Positions 8,524-16,726 are shown, counted from the first letter of the stretch. The stretch: DNA of 36,494 bases from Williamwhitmania sp. (GCA_035529935.1 DATKVT010000063.1:1-36494); one strand, 5' to 3'. Notes: generated by a model from the sequence alone, not told the origin. Made by a program: numbers and translations.

Positions 8524-9678
8524 ATGAACAGTTTTGAATTTTATAACCCTGTTAGGGTCGTTTTTGGAAGAGGAAAAATTGCTGAGTTACCTAATCTTAT
8601 TTCTGCTGGTCAAAAGGTTCTTGTTACCTATGGTGGTGGAAGTATTAAGGAGAATGGCGTTTACGATCAGGTTTTTGACGCGCTTAAGGGCTATTCCATT
8701 TTTGAATTTGGTGGCATTGAGGCCAATCCCAAGTATGAAACACTGATGAAGGCAGTGCAGCTCATTCGGAAGGAGAAGATTGATTTTGTGCTGGCCGTGG
8801 GAGGCGGTTCTGTCCTCGATGGAACAAAGTTTATTGTTGCTGCGGTTCCTTTCAAAGGTAATGAATGGGATATACTAGCGAAGCACCTTCCCATTAAGGA
8901 GGCACTACCCTTTGGAGCAGTGCTAACATTGGCCGCTACAGGTTCAGAAATGAATAGCGGTGGCGTTATTTCACGAATTGAAACCAAGGAGAAGCTGGCA
9001 TTTGGAAGTCCTTTGCTATTTCCAAAATTCTCCATTCTGGATCCAGCAACTACTTTTTCTCTACCGGTAAATCAAGTTGCCAATGGCGTTGTAGATAGTT
9101 TTGTTCATGTTACAGAGCAGTATCTTACCTATCCCTCCAATTCACCCATACAGGATAGGATGGCGGAAGGCATTCTTAAAACATTAATTGAGGAGGGTCC
9201 CAAGGCTCTTAGTAATCCTCAGGATTTTGACGTTAGATCAAATCTTATGTGGTCAGCCACCATGGCGCTCAATGGATTACTCAGCTGCGGAGTTCCTAGC
9301 GATTGGGCTACCCACATGATTGGGCATGAGCTTACTGCATTCCATGGCCTTTCACACGGCGTTACACTTGCCATTGTGCTTCCCTCTCTGCTACGCACAC
9401 TGATAGAGGACAAGGAACTTAAGTTGGTGCAGTATGCCGAACGGGTTTGGGATATTAAGACCGGAACCGACCGTGAAAAGGCACTTGCTGCCATTGATAA
9501 AACGGAGGAGTTTTTCCAAGCGATGGGTATAAAGACTAAACTCACCGGTTATGGCATTGGTGCCGAAAATTTCTCGAAGATTATTAAGCGATTTGAAGAT
9601 CGTGGCTGGGTAGTGCTTGGCGAACGTCGTAGCGTTACTCCCAAAAAAGTTCTTGAGATCCTTAAAAACTGTCTTTAA
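8524..9678 (+). CDS. Iron-containing alcohol/aldehyde dehydrogenase, YqhD type
   Basis: A 384-residue group III alcohol dehydrogenase resembling Escherichia coli YqhD along its length. The N-terminal NAD(P)-binding domain carries TYGGGSIK (about 35-42) and VGGGSVLDGTKF (92-103). The metal site residues are D191 and H195 (VVDSFVHV), H264 (WATHM) and H278 (HGLSH), with the normal 14-residue spacing between the last two. Members reduce aldehydes to alcohols with NADPH, often as a defence against lipid-derived or other toxic aldehydes, or serve in butanol-type fermentation. The gene is monocistronic: its own promoter lies at 8474-8503 and a strong terminator follows. The substrate cannot be set from sequence. 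Confidence 0.92.
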   Translation: MNSFEFYNPVRVVFGRGKIAELPNLISAGQKVLVTYGGGSIKENGVYDQVFDALKGYSIFEFGGIEANPKYETLMKAVQLIRKEKIDFVLAVGGGSVLDGTKFIVAAVPFKGNEWDILAKHLPIKEALPFGAVLTLAATGSEMNSGGVISRIETKEKLAFGSPLLFPKFSILDPATTFSLPVNQVANGVVDSFVHVTEQYLTYPSNSPIQDRMAEGILKTLIEEGPKALSNPQDFDVRSNLMWSATMALNGLLSCGVPSDWATHMIGHELTAFHGLSHGVTLAIVLPSLLRTLIEDKELKLVQYAERVWDIKTGTDREKALAAIDKTEEFFQAMGIKTKLTGYGIGAENFSKIIKRFEDRGWVVLGERRSVTPKKVLEILKNCL

Positions 9679-9695
9679 GCATTATGCATATTGAT

Positions 9696-9729
9696 AAAAA
9701 AAGAGCCCTTCAACGAGGGCTCTTTTTTT
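9696..9729. terminator. Bidirectional intrinsic terminator
   Basis: GAGCCCT (9703-9709) pairs with AGGGCTC (9716-9722), flanked by seven A on the left and seven T on the right. It ends the dehydrogenase transcript on the plus strand and the deoxyhypusine-synthase-like transcript on the minus strand. Confidence 0.92.
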
Positions 9730-9736
9730 GTGGTAT

Positions 9737-10759
9737 CTACTTTTTATCGAAAAGTTTTGTGAATTCTTTCTTTGTGCGTTTTTTCCAATCGCCCTTATGC
9801 CATAGGTAGCTAATCATGAGTGGAATTACGGTGGTTGCTTCAGCATACACCATCTGCTCGTAGGTGGTGTCTACCTTTCCCCACGACGAAGCTTCCTTTA
9901 AAGTGGAGGAGGAGCAGGCACCGTCGCGCACGTCGGCAACGGTAATTTGAATGGCATACTTGTGCATGGGCACGTCAATGCCAAGGCATTCGGCGCAAAC
10001 AACAGTATCCTGAGTGAAGTTCTTGGGAACACCTCCGCCAACCATGAACAGTCCGGTTACCTTAGCTTCAATCTTTATCATGGTGAGCTCGCGGAAATCC
10101 TTTACTGAGTCGATGGATACGTGAGCATCGGGTCTTTCCCACTGGTGCATTACCAAACCGAAACCAGCGCTTGAATCGCTGAAAGCAGGGCAGAAAATGG
10201 GCACATTGTGCTCGTAGCATACCTGAACGAGCGAATCCTTCTTCACAGAGTGTTGGGTGAGATATTTGCCCATCTCCTTGATGAATTCGCGGGAGGAGTA
10301 TGCGCCTGGTTTCATACCATCGGCAATCATCTTAATGGTAGAATCACAGTTTTGCAGCTCTTGCTCATTGATGTAGGTATCGTAAATGCGGTCAACGTAG
10401 TTGTCGCGTAGCACGTTATCATTTACAAACTGGCTTCCACGATAGTGCTTAAAGCCGAGTGCTTCAAAAAAATCCATGTCTACAATGGAGGCACCCGTAG
10501 CAACGATGCAATCAACCATGTTGTTTTTCACCATATCAACATACACCTGCATGCAGCCGCCAGCACTGGTGCTTCCTGCAAGGGTAAGTATGTTGGAACA
10601 CTCCTTGTCGTTGATCATCATGTCGTAGATGTCGGTGGCATTGGCCACTTCGCGCGAAGAAAACGACATCTTGCGCATGCTGTTGATAATGGGGGTGGAG
10701 TCAAACGACTTGATATCCACGTGCTCGATGGTTTCTTTGAAGAAATCTTTCTTTTCCAT
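9737..10759 (-). CDS. Deoxyhypusine synthase-like protein (polyamine-linked, exact substrate unknown)
   Basis: A 340-residue protein from the ATG at 10759. A TTG eight codons earlier is in frame but unlikely. It shows the deoxyhypusine synthase fold signatures: LTLAGSTSAGG near the N-terminus for NAD binding, CPAFSDSSAGFG, and the catalytic lysine in EASSWGK (K295), equal to the lysine that forms the enzyme-imine intermediate in the eukaryotic enzyme. Bacteria lack eIF5A, so the true reaction is probably transfer of an aminobutyl group between polyamines, as in homospermidine synthesis, or a related agmatine reaction. It lies downstream of, and in the same direction as, the arginine decarboxylase gene, with 167 bases between them, which supports a polyamine role. 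A 6-bp hairpin (10795-10811) sits in its leader. Confidence 0.88.
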   Translation of the reverse strand: MEKKDFFKETIEHVDIKSFDSTPIINSMRKMSFSSREVANATDIYDMMINDKECSNILTLAGSTSAGGCMQVYVDMVKNNMVDCIVATGASIVDMDFFEALGFKHYRGSQFVNDNVLRDNYVDRIYDTYINEQELQNCDSTIKMIADGMKPGAYSSREFIKEMGKYLTQHSVKKDSLVQVCYEHNVPIFCPAFSDSSAGFGLVMHQWERPDAHVSIDSVKDFRELTMIKIEAKVTGLFMVGGGVPKNFTQDTVVCAECLGIDVPMHKYAIQITVADVRDGACSSSTLKEASSWGKVDTTYEQMVYAEATTVIPLMISYLWHKGDWKKRTKKEFTKLFDKK

Positions 10760-10926
10760 TTGTTTGTGTGGGTTTTTAACCAAAGCAACTTAGCGCCTTT
10801 TTCGCAAAGGCAAGTTAATTTACGGTATTGTTTGAAAACTCAGTTAATTACTCTTTTAACAGCGGTTTTAGTATACTTGGCAGCTAAGTTGCTCAAGACT
10901 ATTCTCCGCTGGGTGGTTATTTCATA

Positions 10927-11526
10927 CTACGATGCCTTTAAGATGGGATAGTAGTAGGAGGTAAAGCAAAGCGCGACGAGTGCTGTGCCGTATTTTTTTT
11001 GTGGAACAAAACTTTCTGTAAGAAAATGGATATCCTCCAAGCGATAATCGTCGGAGAAGCCATTGAAGTAGAGTTCGTCGAGACTGGAGCGGAGTAACGA
11101 CTTTAGCTCAACAAGCTCATAGTTTCCGTAATGCTCGCAAACCAATCCACCAAATTTTTGATCTGTTTTTTTATTGTAAAGCCACCCGTAAACAATGCCG
11201 GCAGAGGCTCTTTCGCCCTTGTTGGCAGTACACGTGGACATTATGGATTCGATAACAGCCCCATGCTCAATGGTAGTAGGGCGTTCAATTTTAGTGGCAA
11301 TGCGGGGAAGGATGGAGGAGTAGGTCATGATATTGGCCATTTCAATGTTAGCCGCCTTGAGCGCTAGGTGGTAGGAGCCGGCATGAATGGCTATGTCGCT
11401 TTCGCCAACGCCACCTGTTTCGAAGTAGTCCTTTGGAATTCTATTTCCAACCAGAATACCCTGTGATTCTTTCTTGACCTCAGTAGTAGGAGAGAAAGAG
11501 CGTAGTGTAGTTGTTTGTTCGGTCAT
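10927..11526 (-). CDS. Pyruvoyl-dependent arginine decarboxylase
   Basis: A 199-residue protein of the PvlArgDC family, which converts arginine to agmatine and CO2 using a pyruvoyl group made by self-cleavage. The cleavage motif is visible as TYSSILP, predicting a cut between S70 and S71 to give beta and alpha chains. Other family marks are IAIHAGSYHLALKAANIEMA before the cut and the LVCEHYG segment that carries the conserved glutamate. Size matches archaeal and chlamydial enzymes (about 160-200 residues). Agmatine would feed polyamine synthesis, in line with the deoxyhypusine-synthase-like gene downstream. No agmatinase or agmatine deiminase is in the window. Confidence 0.9.
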   Translation of the reverse strand: MTEQTTTLRSFSPTTEVKKESQGILVGNRIPKDYFETGGVGESDIAIHAGSYHLALKAANIEMANIMTYSSILPRIATKIERPTTIEHGAVIESIMSTCTANKGERASAGIVYGWLYNKKTDQKFGGLVCEHYGNYELVELKSLLRSSLDELYFNGFSDDYRLEDIHFLTESFVPQKKYGTALVALCFTSYYYPILKAS

Positions 11527-12109
11527 CGTCGCACATAAAATTGATGTTGGTTAATACTCAAGAAGATATTTTTTGCAGTGCTAATGGACTGCTCAAAAAT
11601 TATTTTTGGATGAGAGGGAATCGATTTTCTGGAGTGATGAAAATGCCCTAGGAGCACCAGATTAAACCTGCTCCTCAATGAATTCCCTTAGAAATAATCA
11701 AATCAACCGAATGGTTAGGGATTGAGGGAGCGTAAAAAGGATGTGGTTTCGGAAAAACATCCTGGCGTAGTATTCTCTTTTTGCCGATTTCGACCGAGAG
11801 TTAAGATAAAGTTTCATTTCAATTGGGTATTAAAATAAGTTTGAAATAAACCCTCTTTCTCTACACCCTCCTTCCCATGCGCTTTGCACATGTTCGAGAT
11901 TGCTTGTGTAACCGAGTGAGTTGTAATAAAATGCTTCGCTGGAAAACACCTTTAAAATTTTTGCAAGTATATGAAAAAAATCGACGATTTGCCGATGATT
12001 CATAACTTTTTATTGATTTTTTTTGAAGGGTGCTTGTGTCATCTGCAATAAGTTGATTAAGAGTAAGATGTTCCGCTCATTTTGGAGATTATTGTTGGGT
12101 GAAAATATC
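11527..12109. other. Intergenic stretch of about 580 bases with two small hairpins
   Basis: No convincing gene is seen on either strand. Two 7-bp perfect inverted repeats occur: AGGAGCA/TGCTCCT (11650-11656, 11669-11675) and AGGATGT/ACATCCT (11738-11744, 11757-11763), neither followed by a T run. The part nearest 11526 should hold the promoter of the arginine decarboxylase gene on the minus strand, but I cannot place a consensus -7/-33 pair there. Confidence 0.5.
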
Positions 12110-12133
12110 AAAAAAAAAGCCAGCCGACTGGCT
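12110..12133 (-). terminator. Intrinsic terminator of the ECF sigma/Spy-like operon
   Basis: On the minus strand a stem of AGCCAG/CTGGCT (12118-12123 and 12128-12133 on the plus strand) with a 4-base loop is followed by an eight-base T run. It lies about 30 bases beyond the stop of the last gene of the operon. Confidence 0.85.
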
Positions 12134-12161
12134 GACTCTTTTTCGCTATAACCTGATAGAT

Positions 12162-12740
12162 TTACTTTGTCGAATCAGGTTGAGCGTAAATACACTGACC
12201 TCTATTGGGACCTTGAGGATTCATGCCCATACCTCTTCCGTTTCCCATGCCTCTGCCATTCCTCATACCTCTACCATTTCCCATACCTTTTCCATTTCTC
12301 ATTCCTTGACCCATCATTCCTCTGCCTGATGAAATGTGGGCATTGAAGTAAACCTTTTGCTCGTCGGTGAGAATGTTGCGGATTTGGTTTTGATGAGCAA
12401 CACGTTTCTTCATTAAATCGGCCTTTAGTTTCGAGATTTCATCGATGGTTTTGTTAACCTCGTTCATGTCTGGCTTGTCGGCAGAGGTAAGAGTATTCAG
12501 ATGTGCCTGCTTCTCTTTAATCATATTCTGAATGGGAGTAACCTCTTTCATGTGTGCTACTCGGAACTCCTGAATCTTGGCTTTTTGGTCATCGGTGAGC
12601 TTTGGGATCATATTTTCCATCCCAACGCACATGGGTGCCTTCATCTGCCTCTGATTCATTGGCTGTGCAAATGCACTGCTTGAGTTGATTAGTAGTGCTG
12701 CAATAAATGTTGCGGCAACATAAGATAATTTTGTTTTCAT
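12162..12740 (-). CDS. Spy/CpxP-like periplasmic protein with Gly-Met-Arg-Asn repeat tail
   Basis: A 192-residue exported protein. The signal peptide covers residues 1-25 (YVAATFIAALLINSSSAFAQ). The middle part, about 45-140, is helical with the LTDDQKAKIQEFR and LTDEQKVYF motifs that stand for the two LTxxQ repeats of the Spy/CpxP family of ATP-independent periplasmic chaperones and metal-stress proteins. The C-terminal 45 residues are a low-complexity run of GMG/NGR/GMR units, encoded by short tandem DNA repeats at about 12225-12310. The role is probably protein quality control or metal binding in the periplasm under control of the upstream sigma factor. It is the last gene of the operon and has its own leader of 41 bases. 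Confidence 0.85.
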   Translation of the reverse strand: MKTKLSYVAATFIAALLINSSSAFAQPMNQRQMKAPMCVGMENMIPKLTDDQKAKIQEFRVAHMKEVTPIQNMIKEKQAHLNTLTSADKPDMNEVNKTIDEISKLKADLMKKRVAHQNQIRNILTDEQKVYFNAHISSGRGMMGQGMRNGKGMGNGRGMRNGRGMGNGRGMGMNPQGPNRGQCIYAQPDSTK

Positions 12741-12781
12741 GGCTTTAAAATTATTATGTGAAACATTAAATGATTCTGAAT

Positions 12782-13285
12782 TTAGTTATTTGGCCGATTC
12801 ATCATGCCGCGACCATTTCTCCCGTGCCGCATTGGCCCGCGCTGTGAGGGGTCGTCAAACTGAAGGAGCAGCTGTTGCTGTTCCGGTGAGCAATGTGGCT
12901 TCAGCAGTAAAAAATGCCTTACCGTAAGCCCTTTCATCTGGGCGTAGGTTGTTCCAATCTCATTCAGCAACTCTTGTATTCTAATGGAATCGGGATTTTC
13001 TTTTAGCAGCTCAAGGTGCAGCTGTTGGTGAATATCTCTCATCCGGTCCATGGTTGCTTGGTTTTCGTCCATAAATTCATGCCTGATTTGCCGCATCATC
13101 TGCATTTGATCAGGGGAGAACTTCGCATTTCGCATTTGTTGTCCCATGTTCTGGAGGTATGCTGACCGTGTATACCGGCTTCCTCCGAATGGATTAAAGT
13201 ATATGGTGGCAATGGTTGCAATGTTGGTGGCTATTAGAACAAGCACCGTTATGGAGAGTAATCTTATTTTCTTTTCAATTGTCAT
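12782..13285 (-). CDS. Membrane-anchored Spy/CpxP-like periplasmic heavy-metal-sensor-type protein
   Basis: A 167-residue protein with one N-terminal membrane segment (about 9-30, LLSITVLVLIATNIATIATI) and a periplasmic helical domain. The domain contains FSPDQMQMMRQIRHEFM and, near residue 130, CSPEQQQLLLQF, which correspond to the paired LTxxQ-type motifs of Spy/CpxP/CnrX-like proteins. Such proteins, coded beside an ECF sigma and an anti-sigma factor, often sense metal or misfolded protein at the envelope. It lies 12 bases after the anti-sigma gene and 41 bases before the second Spy-like gene, so it is part of the same operon. Residues H and M are frequent in the C-terminal tail (RGPMRHGRNGRGMMNRPNN), which could bind metal. 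The ligand is not known. Confidence 0.8.
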   Translation of the reverse strand: MTIEKKIRLLSITVLVLIATNIATIATIYFNPFGGSRYTRSAYLQNMGQQMRNAKFSPDQMQMMRQIRHEFMDENQATMDRMRDIHQQLHLELLKENPDSIRIQELLNEIGTTYAQMKGLTVRHFLLLKPHCSPEQQQLLLQFDDPSQRGPMRHGRNGRGMMNRPNN

Positions 13286-13297
13286 GGCTATTGCGTG

Positions 13298-13726
13298 TTA
13301 CTTGTCGGTGTCGGTCGAAAAAATGTAGTCATCCATTGGAGTTGAGTAGGAGGCCTGCTGAAGGGTGATTTCTGAGGTGGCGGTGGCGCTAAGAGTGCCA
13401 GTGCCAGAGTAAGTAGTGTTGCCAATCATAAGTCCAAGCATAATACCTGCAGCAATGGAGGCTACCGCGGTGTACCAGTGGATGGGACGAATGGTTAACG
13501 ATTGCTGGCCTTCCTTTAGCACCTTCTCCATTATCTTCGATTGAAGAAAGAAGGGTGGAGCAACGCTTTTTTCTCTGGCTATTTCACCAAGAAGCTGCAC
13601 AACCATTGCAAATCTAGTGGAGCAACTTTGGCAACTCTCCATGTGTGAGGCAACCTCGGCAACCGGTTGGGTGATTCCGGTATCCAACATTTTTTGCAGC
13701 TCGTTATTGAATTCTTGGCAGTTCAT
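13298..13726 (-). CDS. Zinc-finger anti-sigma factor (ZAS type)
   Basis: A 142-residue protein with an N-terminal anti-sigma domain carrying the zinc-binding pattern: C3 (MNCQEF) and HMESCQSC at about residues 28-35, the HxxxCxxC core. A single membrane helix follows at about 85-105 (VASIAAGIMLGLMIG), with a short periplasmic tail. It is expected to hold the upstream ECF sigma factor at the membrane until an envelope signal releases it. The gene starts 49 bases after the sigma gene. Between the two lies a second copy of the promoter that precedes the sigma gene, so the inhibitor may be made in excess over the sigma factor. Confidence 0.88.
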   Translation of the reverse strand: MNCQEFNNELQKMLDTGITQPVAEVASHMESCQSCSTRFAMVVQLLGEIAREKSVAPPFFLQSKIMEKVLKEGQQSLTIRPIHWYTAVASIAAGIMLGLMIGNTTYSGTGTLSATATSEITLQQASYSTPMDDYIFSTDTDK

Positions 13727-13743
13727 TGTAGTGAATTTTATGA

Positions 13744-13773
13744 TTAGACAACTTCATTTTTAAAAACTTGCGC
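13744..13773 (-). promoter_or_regulatory. ECF-type promoter before the anti-sigma gene
   Basis: On the minus strand GCGCAAGTTTTT (plus 13762-13773) and GTCTAA (plus 13744-13749) are separated by 12 bases. Read as CAAGTT, 16 bases, TCTAA, this resembles sigma-E-type promoters. The ATG follows about 18 bases later. An identical arrangement precedes the sigma gene. Confidence 0.65.
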
Positions 13774-13775
13774 GT

Positions 13776-14339
13776 TCAGGAAATTTTTTCGATGGTGGTG
13801 ATGATTTTTTTTCTGGCGCGAAATATTAATGACTCCACCGCCGAAACCGATAGCTTCATCACTTCAGCAATTTCGGCATAGCTGAGTTCGTCGTATTTAC
13901 TTAGGGTGAAGGCCACGCGCTGGTTATCAGGCAGCTTACCAAGTGTTACTTGCAAAATTTTAACCTGCTGCTCCTCCTCCATGTTTTCTTGGGCGTTAGG
14001 GCTATAGTCTTGCAACAGGTCGGTAGGATTTTGGTTTCCTTGAAAGAGGCCATCTATACTTTGCACCACCCACGACCGCTTTTTCTTTTTCAACAAGTTG
14101 AGCGATTTGTTTATGGTGATTCGGTAGAGCCAGGTGGCAAAGCTGGAGTTGTTTCGAAAGCTGGCAAGTGAGCGAAATGCTTCCAAAAATACATCTTGGG
14201 TAATATCCTCAGCATCGGAATGGTTATGCAGTAATCCCATTGCAGTGTTGAATACTCGATGCTGATGTTCGGTGACCAGCTGCGCAAATTGCTCTGGTTC
14301 ACCCTCGAGTACTCTTTTAATCAACAGCTCTTCCAGCAT
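13776..14339 (-). CDS. ECF RNA polymerase sigma factor
   Basis: A 187-residue sigma-70 family factor from the ATG at 14339. An in-frame TTG four codons earlier is less likely. Region 2 spans about residues 20-90, with the HRVFNTAMGLL, DAEDITQDVF and FATWLYRITIN motifs. Region 4 spans about 125-180, with LPDNQRVAFTLSKYDELSY and AEIAEVMKLSVSAVES, the -35-binding helix-turn-helix. The linker is short, as in the ECF group. It heads the operon with the anti-sigma and two Spy-like genes, which points to an envelope or metal stress regulon. An ECF-type promoter directly upstream suggests positive autoregulation. Confidence 0.93.
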   Translation of the reverse strand: MLEELLIKRVLEGEPEQFAQLVTEHQHRVFNTAMGLLHNHSDAEDITQDVFLEAFRSLASFRNNSSFATWLYRITINKSLNLLKKKKRSWVVQSIDGLFQGNQNPTDLLQDYSPNAQENMEEEQQVKILQVTLGKLPDNQRVAFTLSKYDELSYAEIAEVMKLSVSAVESLIFRARKKIITTIEKIS

Positions 14340-14359
14340 AAAATAGCTCAATTTCTCAT

Positions 14360-14389
14360 TTAGACCTCCAATTCAGAAAAAACTTGCGC
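14360..14389 (-). promoter_or_regulatory. ECF-type promoter before the sigma gene (probable autoregulation)
   Basis: On the minus strand GCGCAAGTTTTT (plus 14378-14389) and GTCTAA (plus 14360-14365) are separated by 12 bases, the same boxes and the same spacing as at 13744-13773. The spacers between the boxes differ, so conservation is limited to the recognition elements. The sigma ATG follows about 20 bases later. Confidence 0.68.
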
Positions 14390-14506
14390 GAAAGGGTTTA
14401 CTAATACAAAAAAAATCATGAAACTTGTAACGTGAATTGGAACAACGCATTTTGCATTTCACCATAAATATAACCTTTATATACACCAAACGCTAATCGC
14501 GCTGTC

Positions 14507-15271
14507 ATGGGAATAAGGTATAAAATTTTGAGCGGCTTTGTGCTCATGGGGTTAATGTTGTTGATTTCGGGAGCCATGTCGATGTACCTGATGACAACGC
14601 TGGGGAAATCGGTCTCGGGATTGCTGCAGGACAACTATAGAAGCATTGAGATTTCGAAGCAGATGCTGAATTCGCTGGAGCTGGAAAATTCCGGTGTTCT
14701 TGATGTCATGATTGGGAATGTGGATACGGGTATGAGCCAGGTAAATGCTGGACGTGAGCAGTTTGACGCAGGCATTAAGGCGGCCATGGGAAATCTCACC
14801 CTCTTTAATGAAAAGGAGTCGGTGGATTCCATCGTGGTGTCGCATCAGAAGCTAGTGGAACTGTTTGCAAACTTGCCCGAGCGCGCAAAACGTCAGGAGC
14901 TTGACCGCATGTGGTATGTAAAGGAGCTTAACCCTGCCTACAACGAGGTGGCAAAAACCGTTAAGGTGCTTATGACCATTAATGAGGCTGCCCTTTTCAC
15001 CAATGCATCAAGCCTCGAACATGGCGCATATCGAGCCATTATGCCTGGTATAATTGCCATAGCGGCTGGTATTTTCCTGACCATCCTTTTCAACTACTTT
15101 TTGATCCACTACTTTGTGGCACCCATTATAAGAATTACTCGAGGTGTAGATGATTTTGTAAGGCTTAAAATTCCATTCGATATTAACGTGGAAACTAAGG
15201 ACGAGATAGGTAAGCTCCGAGAGGCAATCTTGAGCTTGATTTCTTTGGTGAAGAAGGTTCAGAAAAACTAG
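14507..15271 (+). CDS. Four-helix-bundle sensor with HAMP domain but no output domain
   Basis: A 254-residue protein with a membrane helix at about 8-29, a periplasmic four-helix bundle (about 32-177) of the kind found in methyl-accepting chemoreceptors and histidine kinases, a second membrane helix at about 180-203 and a HAMP domain at about 204-250 (APIIRITRGVDDFVRLKIPF, then ETKDEIGKLREAI). The chain ends right after HAMP with a normal stop, so no kinase, methyl-accepting or cyclase domain follows. The TrkH gene starts 15 bases later in the same direction, which suggests a joint operon. It may pass its signal by direct contact with another membrane protein. The alternative is a remnant of a larger receptor, but the frame is intact and the spacing tidy. 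Confidence 0.8.
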   Translation: MGIRYKILSGFVLMGLMLLISGAMSMYLMTTLGKSVSGLLQDNYRSIEISKQMLNSLELENSGVLDVMIGNVDTGMSQVNAGREQFDAGIKAAMGNLTLFNEKESVDSIVVSHQKLVELFANLPERAKRQELDRMWYVKELNPAYNEVAKTVKVLMTINEAALFTNASSLEHGAYRAIMPGIIAIAAGIFLTILFNYFLIHYFVAPIIRITRGVDDFVRLKIPFDINVETKDEIGKLREAILSLISLVKKVQKN

Positions 15272-15286
15272 CGAGCAAGGATTTAT

Positions 15287-16726
15287 ATGAGGTGGCATAT
15301 TGTAATACGGACTGTAGGAATGGTGCTGCTGTTTAATGCAGCATTCATGATAATAGCTTCGTTAATTTCTCTCTACAACAACGATAGTGGATTCTTTCCC
15401 CTGTTGTTGAGCGCGTTGGTTACCATTGTTATTGCAGTGTTTCCGCTGGTGTTTGTTCCATATACGACCGACCTAAACAACAAGGAGGGCTATGCCATTG
15501 TGGTACTTAGCTGGATATTTTCGTGCTTAGTTGGATTATTGCCATACGTGATTTGGGGAGGCGAATTCACCTTAACCAACGCGTGGTTCGAAAGCGTTTC
15601 GGGCTATACAACCACCGGATCCACCATTCTGAACAACGTTGAGGCACTTCCCCCTGGGCTACTTTTTTGGCGTGCGTCAACCCACTTTATTGGGGGTATT
15701 GGGGTAGTGCTGTTTGCCCTAGTGGTGATGCCTGCCTTTGGAAAACTTAAAACATCCCTATCCAAAATTGAACTCTCTCCGCTGGCCAAGGACAACTTTC
15801 GATACCGCGCCAATAAAACCATGCAGATCATCTTTATGGTTTACATGGGGCTTACCATCAGCGAAACACTTCTTTTGAAGTTTGCAGGTATGTCGTGGCT
15901 CGATGCAGTATGCCATGCCTTCGCAACCATTGCCACCGGAGGATTTAGTACCAAAAACCTGAGCATTGCCTTTTTTAACAGTCCCACCATTGAAGTTATC
16001 ATCATTATATTCATGTTCCTTTCGGGTCTTCACTTTGGGTTGATATACTCTACTGTGATGCTCCACAGGAACAATCTGTTTCACTCGTCAGTAGCCCGTT
16101 ACTACTTTTTCTCCATGCTCATTGGTGTGGCGGTGGTGACAGTGAACGTGCATAGCTCTGTTTACCCAACATGGCTTGAGTCGTTGCGCTATTCGGCCTT
16201 TCAGGTCGTCTCAGTGGGCACTACCACCGGGTTTGCCAACGCCGATAGTTCCATATGGCCTCCGTTTTCCATACTGATAATGCTCTTTTTTATTCTGCAG
16301 TGTGCCTGCTCCGGCTCCACCTCTGGTGGTATTAAGGTGGACCGGGTGGTGATTTTTTTCCAAACTCTAAAGCGGCAGGTGAAGAAATTGCAACATCCCA
16401 ATGCGGTTATTCCGGTGAGGGTTAACCACATTACCCTTGACGAGGATTTGGTTGCAGGAACGGTACTATTTATAGCACTCTACATTCTTATAGTCTTTGC
16501 CTCCACCGTATTCCTATCCATACTGGGTGTGGATATCTTGTCGGGATTTTCGGCTTCGGCTGCCTGTATGGGCAACGTGGGGCCAGGTTTTGGTATGGTG
16601 GGCTCCATGACCAACTTTAGCCTTATTCCCGATATGGGAAAGTGGGTGCTCTCGCTCGACATGCTGCTTGGCCGTATGGAAATATACGGGTTGCTCCTGC
16701 TTTTTCTTATTAAATCGTGGCGCTAG
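15287..16726 (+). CDS. TrkH-family potassium uptake channel subunit
   Basis: A 479-residue membrane protein with the four selectivity-filter loops of the Trk/Ktr superfamily: SGYTTTGSTIL (about 105-115), TGGFSTKN, GTTTGFANAD and MGNVGPGFG. It brings K+ into the cytoplasm, normally gated by a cytoplasmic TrkA ring that binds nucleotides. No TrkA gene lies beside it. Instead the upstream neighbour is a sensor-only HAMP protein, 15 bases away. The region CSGSTSGGIKVDRV is the conserved stretch that follows the third pore loop. The ATG at 15287 gives MRWHIVIRTVG, a typical TrkH opening. Confidence 0.93.
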   Translation: MRWHIVIRTVGMVLLFNAAFMIIASLISLYNNDSGFFPLLLSALVTIVIAVFPLVFVPYTTDLNNKEGYAIVVLSWIFSCLVGLLPYVIWGGEFTLTNAWFESVSGYTTTGSTILNNVEALPPGLLFWRASTHFIGGIGVVLFALVVMPAFGKLKTSLSKIELSPLAKDNFRYRANKTMQIIFMVYMGLTISETLLLKFAGMSWLDAVCHAFATIATGGFSTKNLSIAFFNSPTIEVIIIIFMFLSGLHFGLIYSTVMLHRNNLFHSSVARYYFFSMLIGVAVVTVNVHSSVYPTWLESLRYSAFQVVSVGTTTGFANADSSIWPPFSILIMLFFILQCACSGSTSGGIKVDRVVIFFQTLKRQVKKLQHPNAVIPVRVNHITLDEDLVAGTVLFIALYILIVFASTVFLSILGVDILSGFSASAACMGNVGPGFGMVGSMTNFSLIPDMGKWVLSLDMLLGRMEIYGLLLLFLIKSWR

